Shown: positions 10,980-21,729 of the stretch, in pieces | Layout: each line of letters starts with the position of its first letter | Position numbering within the stretch: position 1 is the stretch's first letter | Origin: Anthoceros angustus | Lineage: Eukaryota; Streptophyta; Anthocerotopsida; Anthocerotales; Anthocerotaceae | Reading direction: 5' to 3' | DNA: 64,000 nucleotides | NCBI GenBank assembly: GCA_010909165.1 | Contig: MU008198.1 | Location: forward strand, 62,001-126,000 | The notes under the pieces: generated by a model | Database searches by the model: none | What the model was told of the DNA's origin: nothing | Seen by the model: only the letters and a program-made list of their open reading frames with translations | Program-made: the position numbers and the translations under genes

Positions 10980-11732
10980 GTTCGTGGCTGCTGCAGGCAT
11001 GCCCGGTGCGGTGAACTTCGGAGGGGACGCCTAGCTCCATCGGTGTTGTTGAAATGGAAGTGTGGGCGATTCGTCGAATTTTTTGTTGTTGCGATCTGTG
11101 ATAGGTGAAACCCGTAAGGTGTGTAGCGAGAAGTCATCCATGCGGACAGCTGCATCAGACCTGAGCCGTGCATAGGGATAGTCTCGATAGGTAGAGCAGG
11201 TCCGTATTTTTGCATAGCGTGAGTCTCATTATTTCGCTCCTTCGCGGGCTTCTTGCTGAGGGTTATGGCTGGATCTTGTAGGGGAGGTTTTTGCTTTTAG
11301 GGTAGCATCGCTATAGTGACGAGCAGTACCCGTAGATTTCTGTCCCTCTTCGAAGCCTGATGGGCTTATCTGTTAATTGATCGACTGGTTACCTTTTTCG
11401 CGGCTGCTCTGTCTCGATCAAAGCTCCGTTTTTCCAGCTCTCTGAGCACGGCAGTCTTATCAGTTTGATCCTTAGAGAACCGGACTGCCGCACCATCATC
11501 TGTCATCCCGCATCCCCGCTCGACTCTGACCGAGGTCTGGATGATTGGACATGGTGACAGCCACCTTTAATGAATGTCTATATATGTACACATGTCGTCA
11601 GCCTACACATCGAACTTGCAAGGCTCTTACTTAGACCGAGAACGGTAAGGGTGGTGGGAGCTTATAGTGGTGAATTTGTTCGCTGTTGAAAGTCAGCGGG
11701 TCGCTGAAGCAGGGACCGCAACCTCGAGTACC
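10980..11732. other. Intergenic: 3' end of OSB-like gene and TFB2 upstream region
   Basis: No coding signal is seen on either strand. 11667-11732 is in frame with the TFB2 start, but plant TFB2 proteins begin at the equivalent of the ATG at 11733. Confidence 0.6.
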
Positions 11733-14700
11733 ATGCCGAACGTCCGGATTGTATTTGGCAATTTCTTGGAGATGGTTGGAGCTCTGCCTGCGGCTAAGCT
11801 GGATTTGCTTTACGACAATCATTGGACATGTCAAGCTGTCCTCAGGTTGTTCGGTGCTTGTGGAACGTATAGCCAGGGAATTGGAGATAGTTGCGCTGAG
11901 TGGCAGAAGAATTTGTGGAGGAGAGCCCAGACGGGCAACAATTCCGCCATCCCTAACAGGTTGAGTTGCTCATGTTTGTATGCAGGTCATTGCCTCCTCT
12001 GGGGAAGCAGTATGTCTTGAGACTATTATATGTGGATGCGCCAATGCCTGCTCAAACACTGGAGGAGTGGTTATTGCCGGGCGCTGCTTCCAAACACAAA
12101 CTGGCAATTGACCGACTTGAGCAGTTGAGAGTGCTACTTTTGATTTCAGACAGGTACTGATTGAACTGTCAATGGCATTCCATTCAGAGTTTGTACCTGA
12201 CCTCATGTGCATGCAGCTGGGTGGGTTGCTAGCCCTGAGGTTTTGTTAGATGGTGCTATACCTGGTGGTCTTGCTCAGTTGCTGTGCTTTTTTGGATGCT
12301 GATTCTAAGCTGGCCTGCAGGAAGAAGGGGAAAAGCTACGCTTTGAACCCAAAGCTACAGAAACAGTTGCGACAAGCCTTGATAAGCGGGTGTGTATAGC
12401 GCTCCAATTTTTGTATGATTTCAGGTCACTGTTACAGCTCGGCTCTTTTGAAGGAGACGATTATGCTGGTGCAGCCCTACTGGAAATACGGCCTAGCATA
12501 CAACTTACTTTGGACTGGTATTGGATGGGTGGTGCAGAAGCGGTCCTACCAGGGAGCCCATGTCAAGAAATATAGCTGCAAGAGTTCCTTCATTGACAGA
12601 CTTGGATGTGTACTCTACTAACCAGTGGGAGGTTGGAAATTTTTTTAGTCTGGTCTATGCTGCTGATGCTGTGGCGATTTTGTCACATGCTCAGATTGTT
12701 CTGTTCTTTAGAATTGTTGTGCGTCCTTTGTATTGTCTGTACTAACGCGCCAGGTCTGGTGAAGTCGGTTCTCCTTCAACTCGTGAGCTCAGCAATGTCT
12801 GAAGGAACCTCGACGCGTCAAGATCCCTTCATCACTCAAAATTTCCAGCGGGCGGGGCTCTTGACTGTTGCCAAGTATTTCATCTCACTCGTCTGTTGTC
12901 AACTGCATTCGCCTGAAGACTGTACCATCATTTTTCATAAAGTAGGAACTGCTTGAGTGTCTGTTCTCTGTGGCTGATCACTATTTTTTCTTGGGGATCA
13001 CTGTCAGTGCGAATCAGCCATCTAGGATTACGGAGAAAGGGTTCCAATTCCTGGTAATGATTGAATAAAGCAGATGAGACTCGTTACGAACTCCTTTTTG
13101 TCTTGCTTGCTTTCAACTGGGGCACACCTACTGGTACTCGTAGGTGCTGCTATCCATGCCTTGTTGCATGCTTGTGTACCGGTGTGACCTTTTCGTCCTG
13201 CTTTTTGCAGCTTATGGACACCAATATCCAGCTTTGGCAGATAGTACGAGAATATATATTGGCTGCAGAGGTACTACCTGGATGTCTACTTGCTGATGTG
13301 TCAGGAGCCTCACTGATTAGGCTTGTTGCATCGGGTTGTGACTCATTTGCCACGCTCATATCTTCGAATCTCAGGTGCCTATGTGTGCTGAAACAGGACC
13401 GTGGCCTGGACAGTGGGCAGATGATATCCTTTCTTCTGGAGCTTGGGTTTCATATTGTTGGTGAGGTAAGTCTTCAGAAAGACAGTCTGAAGTCAAGTTA
13501 TGCCAAGTAGTACTACATACCTGTCTGGGTGGAAGTATTTGAAGATGAGTGCAGGACATGGTTTAAGTATCGTTTGGTGTGTGTGCAGCCGTATAATATG
13601 AGGAGTCTTTCCACTATGCAGCAGAGCATTGTTACTGAACTTGCTGTTCTCGGGTTAGTGATGCTGCAGGAGGTATGTGACCCTCTCTCTCTTCTTAATT
13701 TTTCTTTCAGCAGGGGAAAGTTTGCCAGATAGTGGCCAAAGCGTTCAGTATGTGGTGTTGGGCCGGTCATATGCTTTCATATGTGGAAAGCAGTTACTTG
13801 TATGTGAAGCGTCTCTTGTATTCCTTTCTAAGCTGCTACAGCTATATCGGCAGGGCATGAAAGAGAAATGGTTTGTCCCAACCAAACTAGCTGCTAGTCT
13901 GTCCGCAAGTCTTTCAGAATCTGGAGCTGTGCAGGCCTCTGAGGTGTGTTAGGGGACTACTGCATGAACTTTGCTGGCAGTATGCATTCTGGTACTTGTT
14001 CCCGCAGACAACAAAATCGTGCGTGCATCTAACTTTGTTGACAGGGCTATGTTGTAGTGGAAACCAACTTCAGAGTATATGCATATACACGCTCAAAGTT
14101 GCAGACCGAAATCCTACGGCTGTTCATTAGGTGATGCATCTGCTTGCGATGGTTGCTGCAATAAGTGACTGGATACAACGGCCCTCCCTCATTCACGCAC
14201 TTCTTGTTTGCAGGCTTGAGTACCAGTTGCCAAACATTGTGGTGGGATCGCTTACTAAGGACACTGTGAATGCAGCATTTGCAAGCGGGATCAATGCCGA
14301 TCAGGTTGTCCTCAGTTCATAGGACCCTTCAGAATGCCCATCAGTCTCCAGTGGCAGCTATCAAGAACACTCACTGTGTTTCTGTGTGTAGATCATAACA
14401 TTTTTACAGAAGAACGCTCATCCTCATGTAGCCAAGAAGGTGCCAGTGGTTCCAGAGACAGTGGCAGACCAGGTAATGGGCAACTCCCAATCCCTCCCAA
14501 GCATGTGCATGCTCTCTCTCCATTTAAAGAGGGTCTTGTGCGGGGTGCGCGCAGATCCGCTTGTGGGAGGCAGATAGGAACAGAGTGCTGTTCGCACTCG
14601 TGTATCAATATGACGACTTCCGGTCACAGGTATGTGAGGAACGAGTTGTCTCCTGGAGTTGTTGGCACTGTAATGATCCATCTACCTACTAATAGGTGGG

Positions 14701-14863
14701 CCTGGTGGCGGTGCTCCATCAGGAGGAGTTCGAGCTGGTGCTCGAGTATGGTAACAACTTGGGAGGGGTGGTGTTCTCGGACATATCCACCCAGAGGCTG
14801 TACGTGCGGGCAGACCTTCATGATTCCATGAAATTATTCATTTCCCGGAACGTCCGGTCGTGA
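11733..14863 (+). CDS. TFB2: TFIIH core subunit TFB2 (p52/GTF2H4)
   Basis: TFB2 anchors and stimulates the XPB helicase in TFIIH for RNA polymerase II initiation and nucleotide excision repair. Fifteen exons join in phase: 11733-11845, 11986-12153, 12321-12389, 12538-12631, 12765-12874, 13008-13053, 13211-13270, 13397-13465, 13589-13672, 13854-13943, 14045-14130, 14214-14304, 14392-14472, 14555-14629, 14696-14863. The product is 467 aa (human p52 is 462). Landmarks in order: MPNVRIVFGNFLEMV, CQAVLRSLPPLGKQYVLRLL, SKHKLAIDRLEQLRV, ITEKGFQFLLMDTNIQLWQI, MISFLLELGFHIVGE, WFVPTKLAASLS, GYVVVETNFRVYAYT, LEYQLPNIVVGSLTK, SGINADQIITFLQKNAHP, ADQIRLWEADRNRV. The C-terminal XPB-binding part ends ISRNVRS. 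No stop or frameshift interrupts the reading. Exons are small and introns about 80-180 bp. Confidence 0.95.
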
Positions 14864-15426
14864 AGAAATACCCACTTTCGCTGGCGACATTTTTGGCGGA
14901 GGATATGGAGGTTTGTTGCTTGACCGTTTACTTCCACGCATGTGGACAACATTTCTGCGGACGATCCCGTCCGCGTCCACAGGAGTTGTGAGAAGGGCTC
15001 TGTCGACTGTCCTCTTTCGGGCCGTTTGCCTACAGCCACTTCGCCGTTGCGAATTTGTTGCTTCGTCTGAAGGCGTCTTTCGATCATAACAACGTCACAA
15101 AATTTACGCCAAAAGCGTCAGTCTGCGGTTTGCGGGGAACACCTCAGTTTCACGGGGTTGCTTCAAGACGGGAACTCCGAGACAGCGTAATTGAGGCAGC
15201 GTGCCTTATTGTGCAGGTAGAATAAACCGGTGACCTGTAAAGCAGCTTCCATGGCGCATGCAATGCACCTTGTGTCTTCTTCTTCAACCAGCGTCGCTGC
15301 TGGAGGTGAGAGCGTCTATTGGTCAGAATCTCCCACCCTTGGAGTGCCGTGAAGCTAGTGTGGTTTTGTGGTCTTTCTGCTGCAAATGTGGCTTGCGAAT
15401 TCTTCGTACTAGGTTTTTACAGAGCA
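14864..15426. other. Intergenic: TFB2 3' region and 6PGL upstream region
   Basis: No conserved coding signal. An in-frame extension of the 6PGL ORF reaches 15319, but the ATG at 15427 gives a more typical transit-peptide start. Confidence 0.5.
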
Positions 15427-16625
15427 ATGGCGTTAATTTCTACCTGCTGTCTTCCAGGAAGGGCAGATTTGTTGGCTGCCGGGGAATTCCAGTGTTCAGC
15501 TTGCTCGTCCACGCTTTGGTTTGCTCGCCTACAGCTCCCGCGCAGCTGCAGCTTGAACTTGGACAGTTCCACCCGCCCGAACTTCCGAAGGGAACGTCTG
15601 GGGGGGCTGAGCACTTTGAGAAGCAGCCTCGGCTCGAGCGGGACGAGCGGCATGGCGACTCCCGTTGTGGTGAAGCCAGGAGTGGAGCTCAAGGTTTTCG
15701 AAAGTGTGGATAAATTGGCGGAAGACCTTGCGCAGCATGTCGTTGAGCTATCTGCTGCAGCAGTGAAGGAGCGAGGAGCGTTCACTGCCGTTTTGTCAGG
15801 GGGATCACTTATCAGCACCTTAGGGTACGTTATTTCTGCAATTTGAGCAAGCAAAGTAAAGCAGACTGTACTAGTCTTCTGTGTAGAAGTGGGGGAGAAA
15901 TGCATCCGACTCTCGGCTATGCTGCGCCGCCTTCAGGAAGCTAACCAAGGAGCCTTATGTGGGACAAGTGGACTGGGCACGGTGGCATGTTTTCTGGGTA
16001 GACGAGCGGGTTGTGAAACTCGATCATCCTGACAGCAACTACAAGCTTGCACAGGACGGTCTCTTGTCCAAGGTCTGACACTCCACTCATGTTGTTTTCT
16101 GGCTGTCACCCCAGGTGAGTTCGGGCTCAGAGTTTGCTGTAACACATCCCTTTCGGTGTCCAGGTTCCCATTCCAGCCGGCCAGGTTTACGCCATCAACG
16201 ATACTCTCTCCCCTGGGGAAGCTGCAGAGGACTACGAGACAGGCTTGAGGCAGCTGGGGAAGACCAACGTCCTGCCGGTCTCAGAAGGTTACCCAAGGTT
16301 TGATCTCATTCTCCTTGGCATGGGTCCTGACGGCCATGTGGCATCTCTCTTCCCGAACCATCCCCTGGTGAGCGTCAAGGACAAATGGGTTGTCTCCATT
16401 ACTGACTCCCCAAAACCCCCGCCCGAGAGGATCACTTTCAGTTTGCCGGTGATCAACTCTGCCGCCCACATCGCCTTTGTGGCCACAGGCTCCGGGAAGG
16501 CAGACAAGGTGAAACAGATCTTCGGGCCCGAAGTACCTTACGGCTCCCTTCCTGCCCAGCTGGTGTCCCCTGTGCAGGGCAAGCTGGTCTGGTTTGCAGA
16601 TCAAGCTGCAGCTTCAGCCTTGTGA
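15427..16625 (+). CDS. PGL: 6-phosphogluconolactonase, probably plastid-targeted
   Basis: Hydrolyses 6-phosphogluconolactone in the oxidative pentose phosphate pathway. Exons 15427-15824, 15937-16072 and 16164-16625 join in phase (996 nt, 331 aa). The start [12 protein letters not shown] followed by about 70 Ser/Arg-rich residues looks like a plastid transit peptide. An internal ATG at 15652 ([16 protein letters not shown]) would give a cytosolic-size form of 256 aa. Family motifs: [50 protein letters not shown], and [19 protein letters not shown] containing the catalytic GPDGH. The C-terminal half ends [22 protein letters not shown] and [13 protein letters not shown]. No lesions are seen. 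The alternative starts could give dual localisation. Confidence 0.93.
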
Positions 16626-17473
16626 CTTGCACCCGTCTGAGCAGTCCGCTACCTGGACCCTTTTGCAGCCACCAGGATGTGAAATGATTTCAAATTTGGT
16701 GAAATTGAAGAGCGGCGAGCTGACGGTGGTAACTCAAGCGGGTCTCTACGCGTCTTCGAATTGATTAATTAATTAAGCGAGGCTCTTCACGACCATGAAA
16801 ATGAAGAATAGAAAACTGAAGAAGCTCGACAATTGTGGAGCTCATGTGACTTGGCGGCGGTTAGTACTGTACATAGTACGTGAGGCAGCACGTCGCACGC
16901 TCGGTCGTGAAAACGAGAACCTCACGGTGTTGTAGCCGGCAAGCACGACCGTCACCTGCCATACGCCGGAAGGGAAGGCCGGTTGGTGCCGGGCAGGACG
17001 GCCTGCAAGTACGCTTGAACGCACCCGATTGCACCAACGCCGCCATGATGCGTGCGCAACGGAAGCGGTTGGACTCGTACCTGCCCGCTGCTAAAAATAT
17101 CGGCCTACACGCACTTACCAGGCGTCGGATCTCCCGCAGAAGCAGTTTGATTCCATCATCAGGCTTTCTCTGCGCAAATGCACTCGCACAATTCCGCATT
17201 CAGATCCAGCTCTCTGAGCAGAGAGCATGTCCGCCTCCTCCCCTGTCGAGACAGCTTGTTTTCGGGTTGGATTTTGTGCAGATCCGCGGAGTGTTATCTG
17301 ATGCAGAACCCGAGCTACAGGATCCTGATTCTGGAACAGGACACTCAATGTGGAGCTGCAGAAGGGAGCTATGGGCGGATTTCCCTGGGTCTGAGATTTC
17401 ATTGAGCAGGGATGAAGATGAGCAAGGCTAGCATCCAGGTCCTGGAAACGCTGTCGGTGCGGGAGATGGCATT
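16626..17473. other. Intergenic region between 6PGL and GT90; short overlapping uORF
   Basis: Frames here (e.g. 16880-17431 +) have no recognised domain and probably represent promoter and 5' leader. At 17466-17477 a four-codon ORF (ATG GCA TTA TGA) ends over the ATG at 17474 of the glycosyltransferase and could modulate its translation. Confidence 0.5.
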
Positions 17474-18850
17474 ATGATGCTGAGCCTGAGGAGCGTGAGG
17501 GTGTCGCCCCCGCAGAACCAAGGGCCTATGGAGGACAGCAGGAAGACATGGCCGTCAAGAATCCATCAGCAGAGGCCTCGTCAGTCTGTTTTCAGCAGCT
17601 ATGATGCCAGCAAAGCTCGCGGACTGCCTCGCAGCGTTGTTTGCAATGTCGCGATTCTCTTGCTCTACACCTTCATTCTCAGCGTGCTCTTGTCTCGGAG
17701 AAGCAGGAACCTGCAGGCTCAGATTCTGGGAAAAGATGGCAGCGGGAGTTGTTCGTTTACGACTCCGGGAGTGTGCGATGGTAGCAGAGGCCACAAGGCT
17801 TTTTCGGAGACTGCAGATCGGTTGACGTATTCCGAGATTCTGTGGAGGAGAGTTGCCAGCCACCGGGTGACAAGTGAGGACTACCATGAGCTCAAGGCAG
17901 CAAGTGCGATTTTCAACACCTCGGACCCCAAGCTTGAGCAGGTTGTGAAGCTGGTGAAGGAGTACCTGACGCCATGGGCTCCCATGCCTGGGATCACCGA
18001 CGGGTTGGGCAGCAAAGGAGGTTGGAGTGTGAACCTCACCAGGGCGGCTGCCGTGAACACAAACCTCATGACCTGCTGCATGCACGTCAGGGTTGTGGAC
18101 GGGCTTGTCTATTTCAGGTATGGCCGGTTTTTGATGCAGCATTATCGCATAAACCGAGCCAACGATTTTGTGAGGTTCTTGCAGACCACTGTGGACAAAT
18201 ACGCATTGAAAGGATTGCGATCAGAGTTTTTGTTTAACACGTGCGATCATCCACTGTCGGACGGAGCCTTCATGCGTGGCAGGCAATCTCGGCACAGTTA
18301 CATGGTGTGGAGCAACCATTTTACCGAGGGCCACACAGATCTTCTGGTTCCCGATTTCCTGGACTTGGGGCAGGAGTACATGCCGGCAAAGAATGCATCC
18401 CAAGTGACGGTGGAGTGGGAAGACAAGAATGTAACTGCTGTCTTTCGCGGAGGGACTACAAATTATAATATCCAGTGGCATAACTGGGTCTCCAGCCCTC
18501 GCCTGAGGCTGCACCGCCTCACTGATGCCTACCGTCATTTGCTGGACGCCAGGATCTCCAAATGGAGTCACGTTCTTGACTTCGAAATGCGACATGAAAT
18601 GAGGAGGGAAGGTATCGTGGCGGCTCCCAGGATGGAGTTCGGTCTCAAAGATGCATTCAAGTATGAAGTGGTGATGGATGGAGGTCTGGGCACCACCAGG
18701 CCTTGCGGAGTGCTGATGAACGACCGGGTGCTGGTGCGCCAAAGCTCTCCTTTCTACCAATTCTTCGATCCCCTCTTCAGGCCTGGCCGTCATTTCATCC
18801 CCGTGGACCACAAGTACGATGACTCTGCTCACCTAACCTTCGCTTCGTGA
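17474..18850 (+). CDS. GT90/CAP10-like glycosyltransferase, type II membrane protein
   Basis: 458 aa to the in-frame stop. Residues about 54-73 (SVVCNVAILLLYTFILSVLL) form one membrane span after a basic N-tail, as in Golgi/ER type II enzymes. The lumenal part matches the CAP10/O-glucosyltransferase (GT90, DUF821) fold: VRVVDGLVYFRYGR, HTDLLVPDFLDLG, VTAVFRGGTTNYNIQWHNW, SSPRLRLHRL, then KDAFKYEVVMDGGLGTTRPC, VLMNDRVLVRQSSPFYQFF and LFRPGRHFIPVD. The donor sugar and acceptor are not known. The last family segment (VDVVLDDSLGNLAERLAYMQ) lies at 18934-19344, so splicing is likely. A donor GTGGAC within HFIP/VD near 18802 joins phase 0 to 18934, whereas the terminal TC/GTGAAA donor does not. ATGs at 17474 and 17477 are tandem. 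It is transcribed towards beta-helix gene A. Confidence 0.8.
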   Translation: MMLSLRSVRVSPPQNQGPMEDSRKTWPSRIHQQRPRQSVFSSYDASKARGLPRSVVCNVAILLLYTFILSVLLSRRSRNLQAQILGKDGSGSCSFTTPGVCDGSRGHKAFSETADRLTYSEILWRRVASHRVTSEDYHELKAASAIFNTSDPKLEQVVKLVKEYLTPWAPMPGITDGLGSKGGWSVNLTRAAAVNTNLMTCCMHVRVVDGLVYFRYGRFLMQHYRINRANDFVRFLQTTVDKYALKGLRSEFLFNTCDHPLSDGAFMRGRQSRHSYMVWSNHFTEGHTDLLVPDFLDLGQEYMPAKNASQVTVEWEDKNVTAVFRGGTTNYNIQWHNWVSSPRLRLHRLTDAYRHLLDARISKWSHVLDFEMRHEMRREGIVAAPRMEFGLKDAFKYEVVMDGGLGTTRPCGVLMNDRVLVRQSSPFYQFFDPLFRPGRHFIPVDHKYDDSAHLTFAS

Positions 18851-18933
18851 AAATGCTTCAGCCACTATAGTGCCTTTCAATTTTGCTGGACGCATCCCTC
18901 TGGGTTTGTGAATTTCATTGATTGTAAGCTGAG

Positions 18934-19344
18934 GTCGATGTGGTTTTGGATGACAGTCTTGGCAATTTGGCGGAGAGGCTTGCCTACATGCAAACCCACG
19001 ACACCGAAATGAAGGAGATGGCTTGGAGGTCCAAGAAGGAACTGGGGTGGACGTGCACCGAGGAGGGCCGAATGTTGGCCTTTGCAGTCTTGCTCGTGAA
19101 GAATGATGGGGTTGTGAGAAATTCAGATCAAGTACAGAAGCCCACAAAGATGTGCCAGTGGGGCGCATTGAAGGAAGCTCTTGAGGATCTTCCCAATGAT
19201 AGAGCTTTGAACTGCATGGATCAGGAAAACACTATTTTGCCTCTTCCAGGATGCCCAACTCCCTGTTCTGCATTTGGTCTTCATGAGAGGGACTGGCACT
19301 GGCTGACATATCATGATGTGGAAAAGGCAGTTTCGACAACATGA
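18934..19344 (+). CDS. Probable last exon of the GT90 gene
   Basis: The open frame runs from a CTGAG acceptor: VDVVLDDSLGNLAERLAYMQ, then THDTEMKEMAWRSKKELGW, as in the C-terminal helix of GT90 proteins (a D-x-L-x2-L stretch followed by a charged helix). The rest, to VEKAVSTT and a TGA, is less typical and may be read-through of 3' sequence. The exon is intact here, but copies 2 and 3 carry a stop at the matching site. Confidence 0.6.
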   Translation, partial: VDVVLDDSLGNLAERLAYMQTHDTEMKEMAWRSKKELGWTCTEEGRMLAFAVLLVKNDGVVRNSDQVQKPTKMCQWGALKEALEDLPNDRALNCMDQENTILPLPGCPTPCSAFGLHERDWHWLTYHDVEKAVSTT

Positions 19345-19779
19345 AATGACCTCGGGCTGGAGGAGATCATGTGAAATTGCCAGCAGTGGCTTCTCGCATA
19401 ACGTGATCGTGCTGTATCTCGTGGTACCGTAGGCCACTCGCATGTGTCGGCAGCAAGGTAAGTTCGTGGGGTCTCGATTAAACCTATACAATGATGACGG
19501 TTCGGGCGGAGGCAACGGAGACGGAGTGGACAAGCAGTGTCAGGCAGCAAGCAACTCAGGCTTTGCAAGCGTCTGCTCTCGGGATCTCAGCGACTTCTCA
19601 CTCTCTGCAAGGCACTGTTGCAACTCAAATTCGGACTTGCGAAATTTGGAAGGACAGAACTTCCAGTTCTTCGATAATCTGCTTTGCATCCTTCTTACGT
19701 GCTGAGGGATGCAATATCTTAGAAACTGTCAAAAGGACACAATTGTCAGGCATCACACAGGATCTACATGGGGTCTCCA

Positions 19780-20145
19780 CACAACTAACCTTTCTAAATG
19801 TGAGGGCCCTGTCCTCCAGATGGGAAAGAGGGAGAAGATGAAGATTGTCTATTCGAATACGAGGTTAAACCCAGTCTGAAGTGAACAAACTGGGTCCTGG
19901 CACGTAGCGAAGTACTTCTTGTTGGTGAGGTGAAAACGGAGCATAAGAGCAGAGAAGCACACAGACGGAGCCCCAACTGATTTGGGGCAGGATTTGAAAT
20001 TGGCGTGGAGCGTCAAGAGCGGGGAAGCTGCCTGTAGCCCTAGGTCCCCTGAGCCAAGTTCAGGAACGTTACTCTAGAGGAACTGTACGTTGTCCATTCC
20101 CATGTAGTTAAGCTTTACCAGTGAAGAGATCCCTTGCCGTTTGCT
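19780..20145 (-). pseudogene. Beta-helix 3'-end fragment, tandem copy 1
   Basis: The reverse strand matches the end of beta-helix gene A (DNA as at 23,390-23,570) but is disrupted. It lies in the same position relative to the GT90 exon as in copies 2 and 3. It ends at about 20,150, where GT90 sequence resumes. Confidence 0.65.
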
Positions 20146-20149
20146 TGTG

Positions 20150-20806
20150 CCTCCATAACACCAGGCCTGGCAAAGTGTTGACGAACAACCGGGTACTGGT
20201 GCGCCAAAGCTCTCCTTTCTACCAATCTCTCGATCCCTCTTCAGGCTTGGCCGTCATTTCATCCCCGTGGACTACAAATTATAATATCCAGTGGCATAAC
20301 TGGGTCTCCAGCCCTCGCCTGAGGCTGCACCGCCTCACTGATGCCTACCGTCATTTGCTGGACGCCAGGATCTCCAAATGGAGTCACGTTCTTGACTTCG
20401 AAATGCGACATGAAATGAGGAGGGAAGGTATCGTGGCGGCTCCCAGGATGGAGTTCGGTCTCAAAGATGCATTCAAGTATGAAGTGGTGATGGATGGAGG
20501 TCTGGGCACCACCAGGCCTTGCGGAGTGCTGATGAACGACTGGGGTGCTGGTGCGCCAAAGCTCTCCTTTCTACCACCCTTCGATCCCTCTTCAGGCCTG
20601 GCCGTCATTTCATCCCCGTGGACCACAAGTACGATGACTCTGCTCACCTAACGTTGTCCTTGAAAATGCTGATGAACGACTGGGGTGCTGGTGCGCCAAA
20701 GCTCTCCTTTCTACCAATTCTTCGATCCCTCTTCAGGCCTGGCCGTCATTTCATCCCCGTGGACCACAAGTACGATGACTCTGCTCACCTAACCTTCGCT
20801 TCGTGA
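20150..20806 (+). pseudogene. GT90 partial copy 2, chimeric and internally duplicated
   Basis: Starts in C-terminal GT90 sequence (NNRVLVRQSSPFYQ), reaches CCCGTGGACTACAA at about 20,270, then jumps back to TTNYNIQWHNWVSSPRLRL and repeats the C-terminal third. Inside it a unit of about 139 bp (from about 20,527 to 20,665, then again to 20,804) is tandemly duplicated. It lacks the N-terminal half and membrane anchor. Confidence 0.85.
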
Positions 20807-20879
20807 AAATGCTTCAGCCACTATAGTGCCTTTCAATTTTGCTGGACGCATCCCTCTGGGTTTGTGAATTGCATTGATT

Positions 20880-21294
20880 GCGAACTCAGGTCGATGTGGT
20901 TTTGGATGACAGTCTTGGCAATTTGGAGAGGCTTGCCTACATGCAAACCCACGACACTGAAATGAAGGAGATGGCTTGAAGATCCAAGGAAGAACTGGGG
21001 TGGACGTGCACGGCGGAGGGCCGGATGTTGGCCTTTGCAGTCTTGCTCGTGAAGAATGATGGGGTTGTGAAATTCAGATCAAGTACAGAAGCCCACAAAG
21101 ATGTGAAGTGGGGCGCATTGAAGGAAGCTCTTGAGGATCTTCCCAATGATAGAGCTTTGAACTGCATGGATCAGGAAAACACTATTTTGCCTCTTCCAGG
21201 ATGCCCAACTCCCTGTTCTGCATTTGGTCTTCATGAGAGGGACTGGCACTGGCTGACATATCATGATGTGGAAAAGGCAGTTTCGACAACATGA
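20880..21294 (+). pseudogene. GT90 last-exon copy 2
   Basis: Nearly identical to 18934-19344, but ATGGCTTGAAGATCC near 20,970 introduces a TGA and three bases are lost near 20,920. From about 21,040 on it matches copy 1 almost exactly, with a constant offset of 1950 bp. Confidence 0.8.
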
Positions 21295-21729
21295 AATGAC
21301 CTCGGGCTGGAGGAGATCATGTGAAATTGCCAGCAGTGGCTTCTCGCATAACGTGATCGTGCTGTATCTCGTGGTACCGTAGGCCACTCGCATGTGTCGG
21401 CAGCAAGGTAAGTTCGTGGGGTCTCGATTAAACCTATACAATGATGACGGTTCGGGCGGAGGCAACGGAGACGGAGTGGACAAGCAGTGTCAGGCAGCAA
21501 GCAACTCAGGCTTTGCAAGCGTCTGCTCTCGGGATCTCAGCGACTTCTCACTCTCTGCAAGGCACTGTTGCAACTCAAATTCGGACTTGCGAAATTTGGA
21601 AGGACAGAACTTCCAGTTCTTCGATAATCTGCTTTGCATCCTTCTTACGTGCTGAGGGATGCAATATCTTAGAAACTGTCAAAAGGACACAATTGTCAGG
21701 CATCACACAGGATCTACATGGGGTCTCCA

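Noticed and set aside
17555-18832. Reverse-strand ORFs opposite the GT90 gene
   Set aside because: Shadows of a well-supported coding exon.
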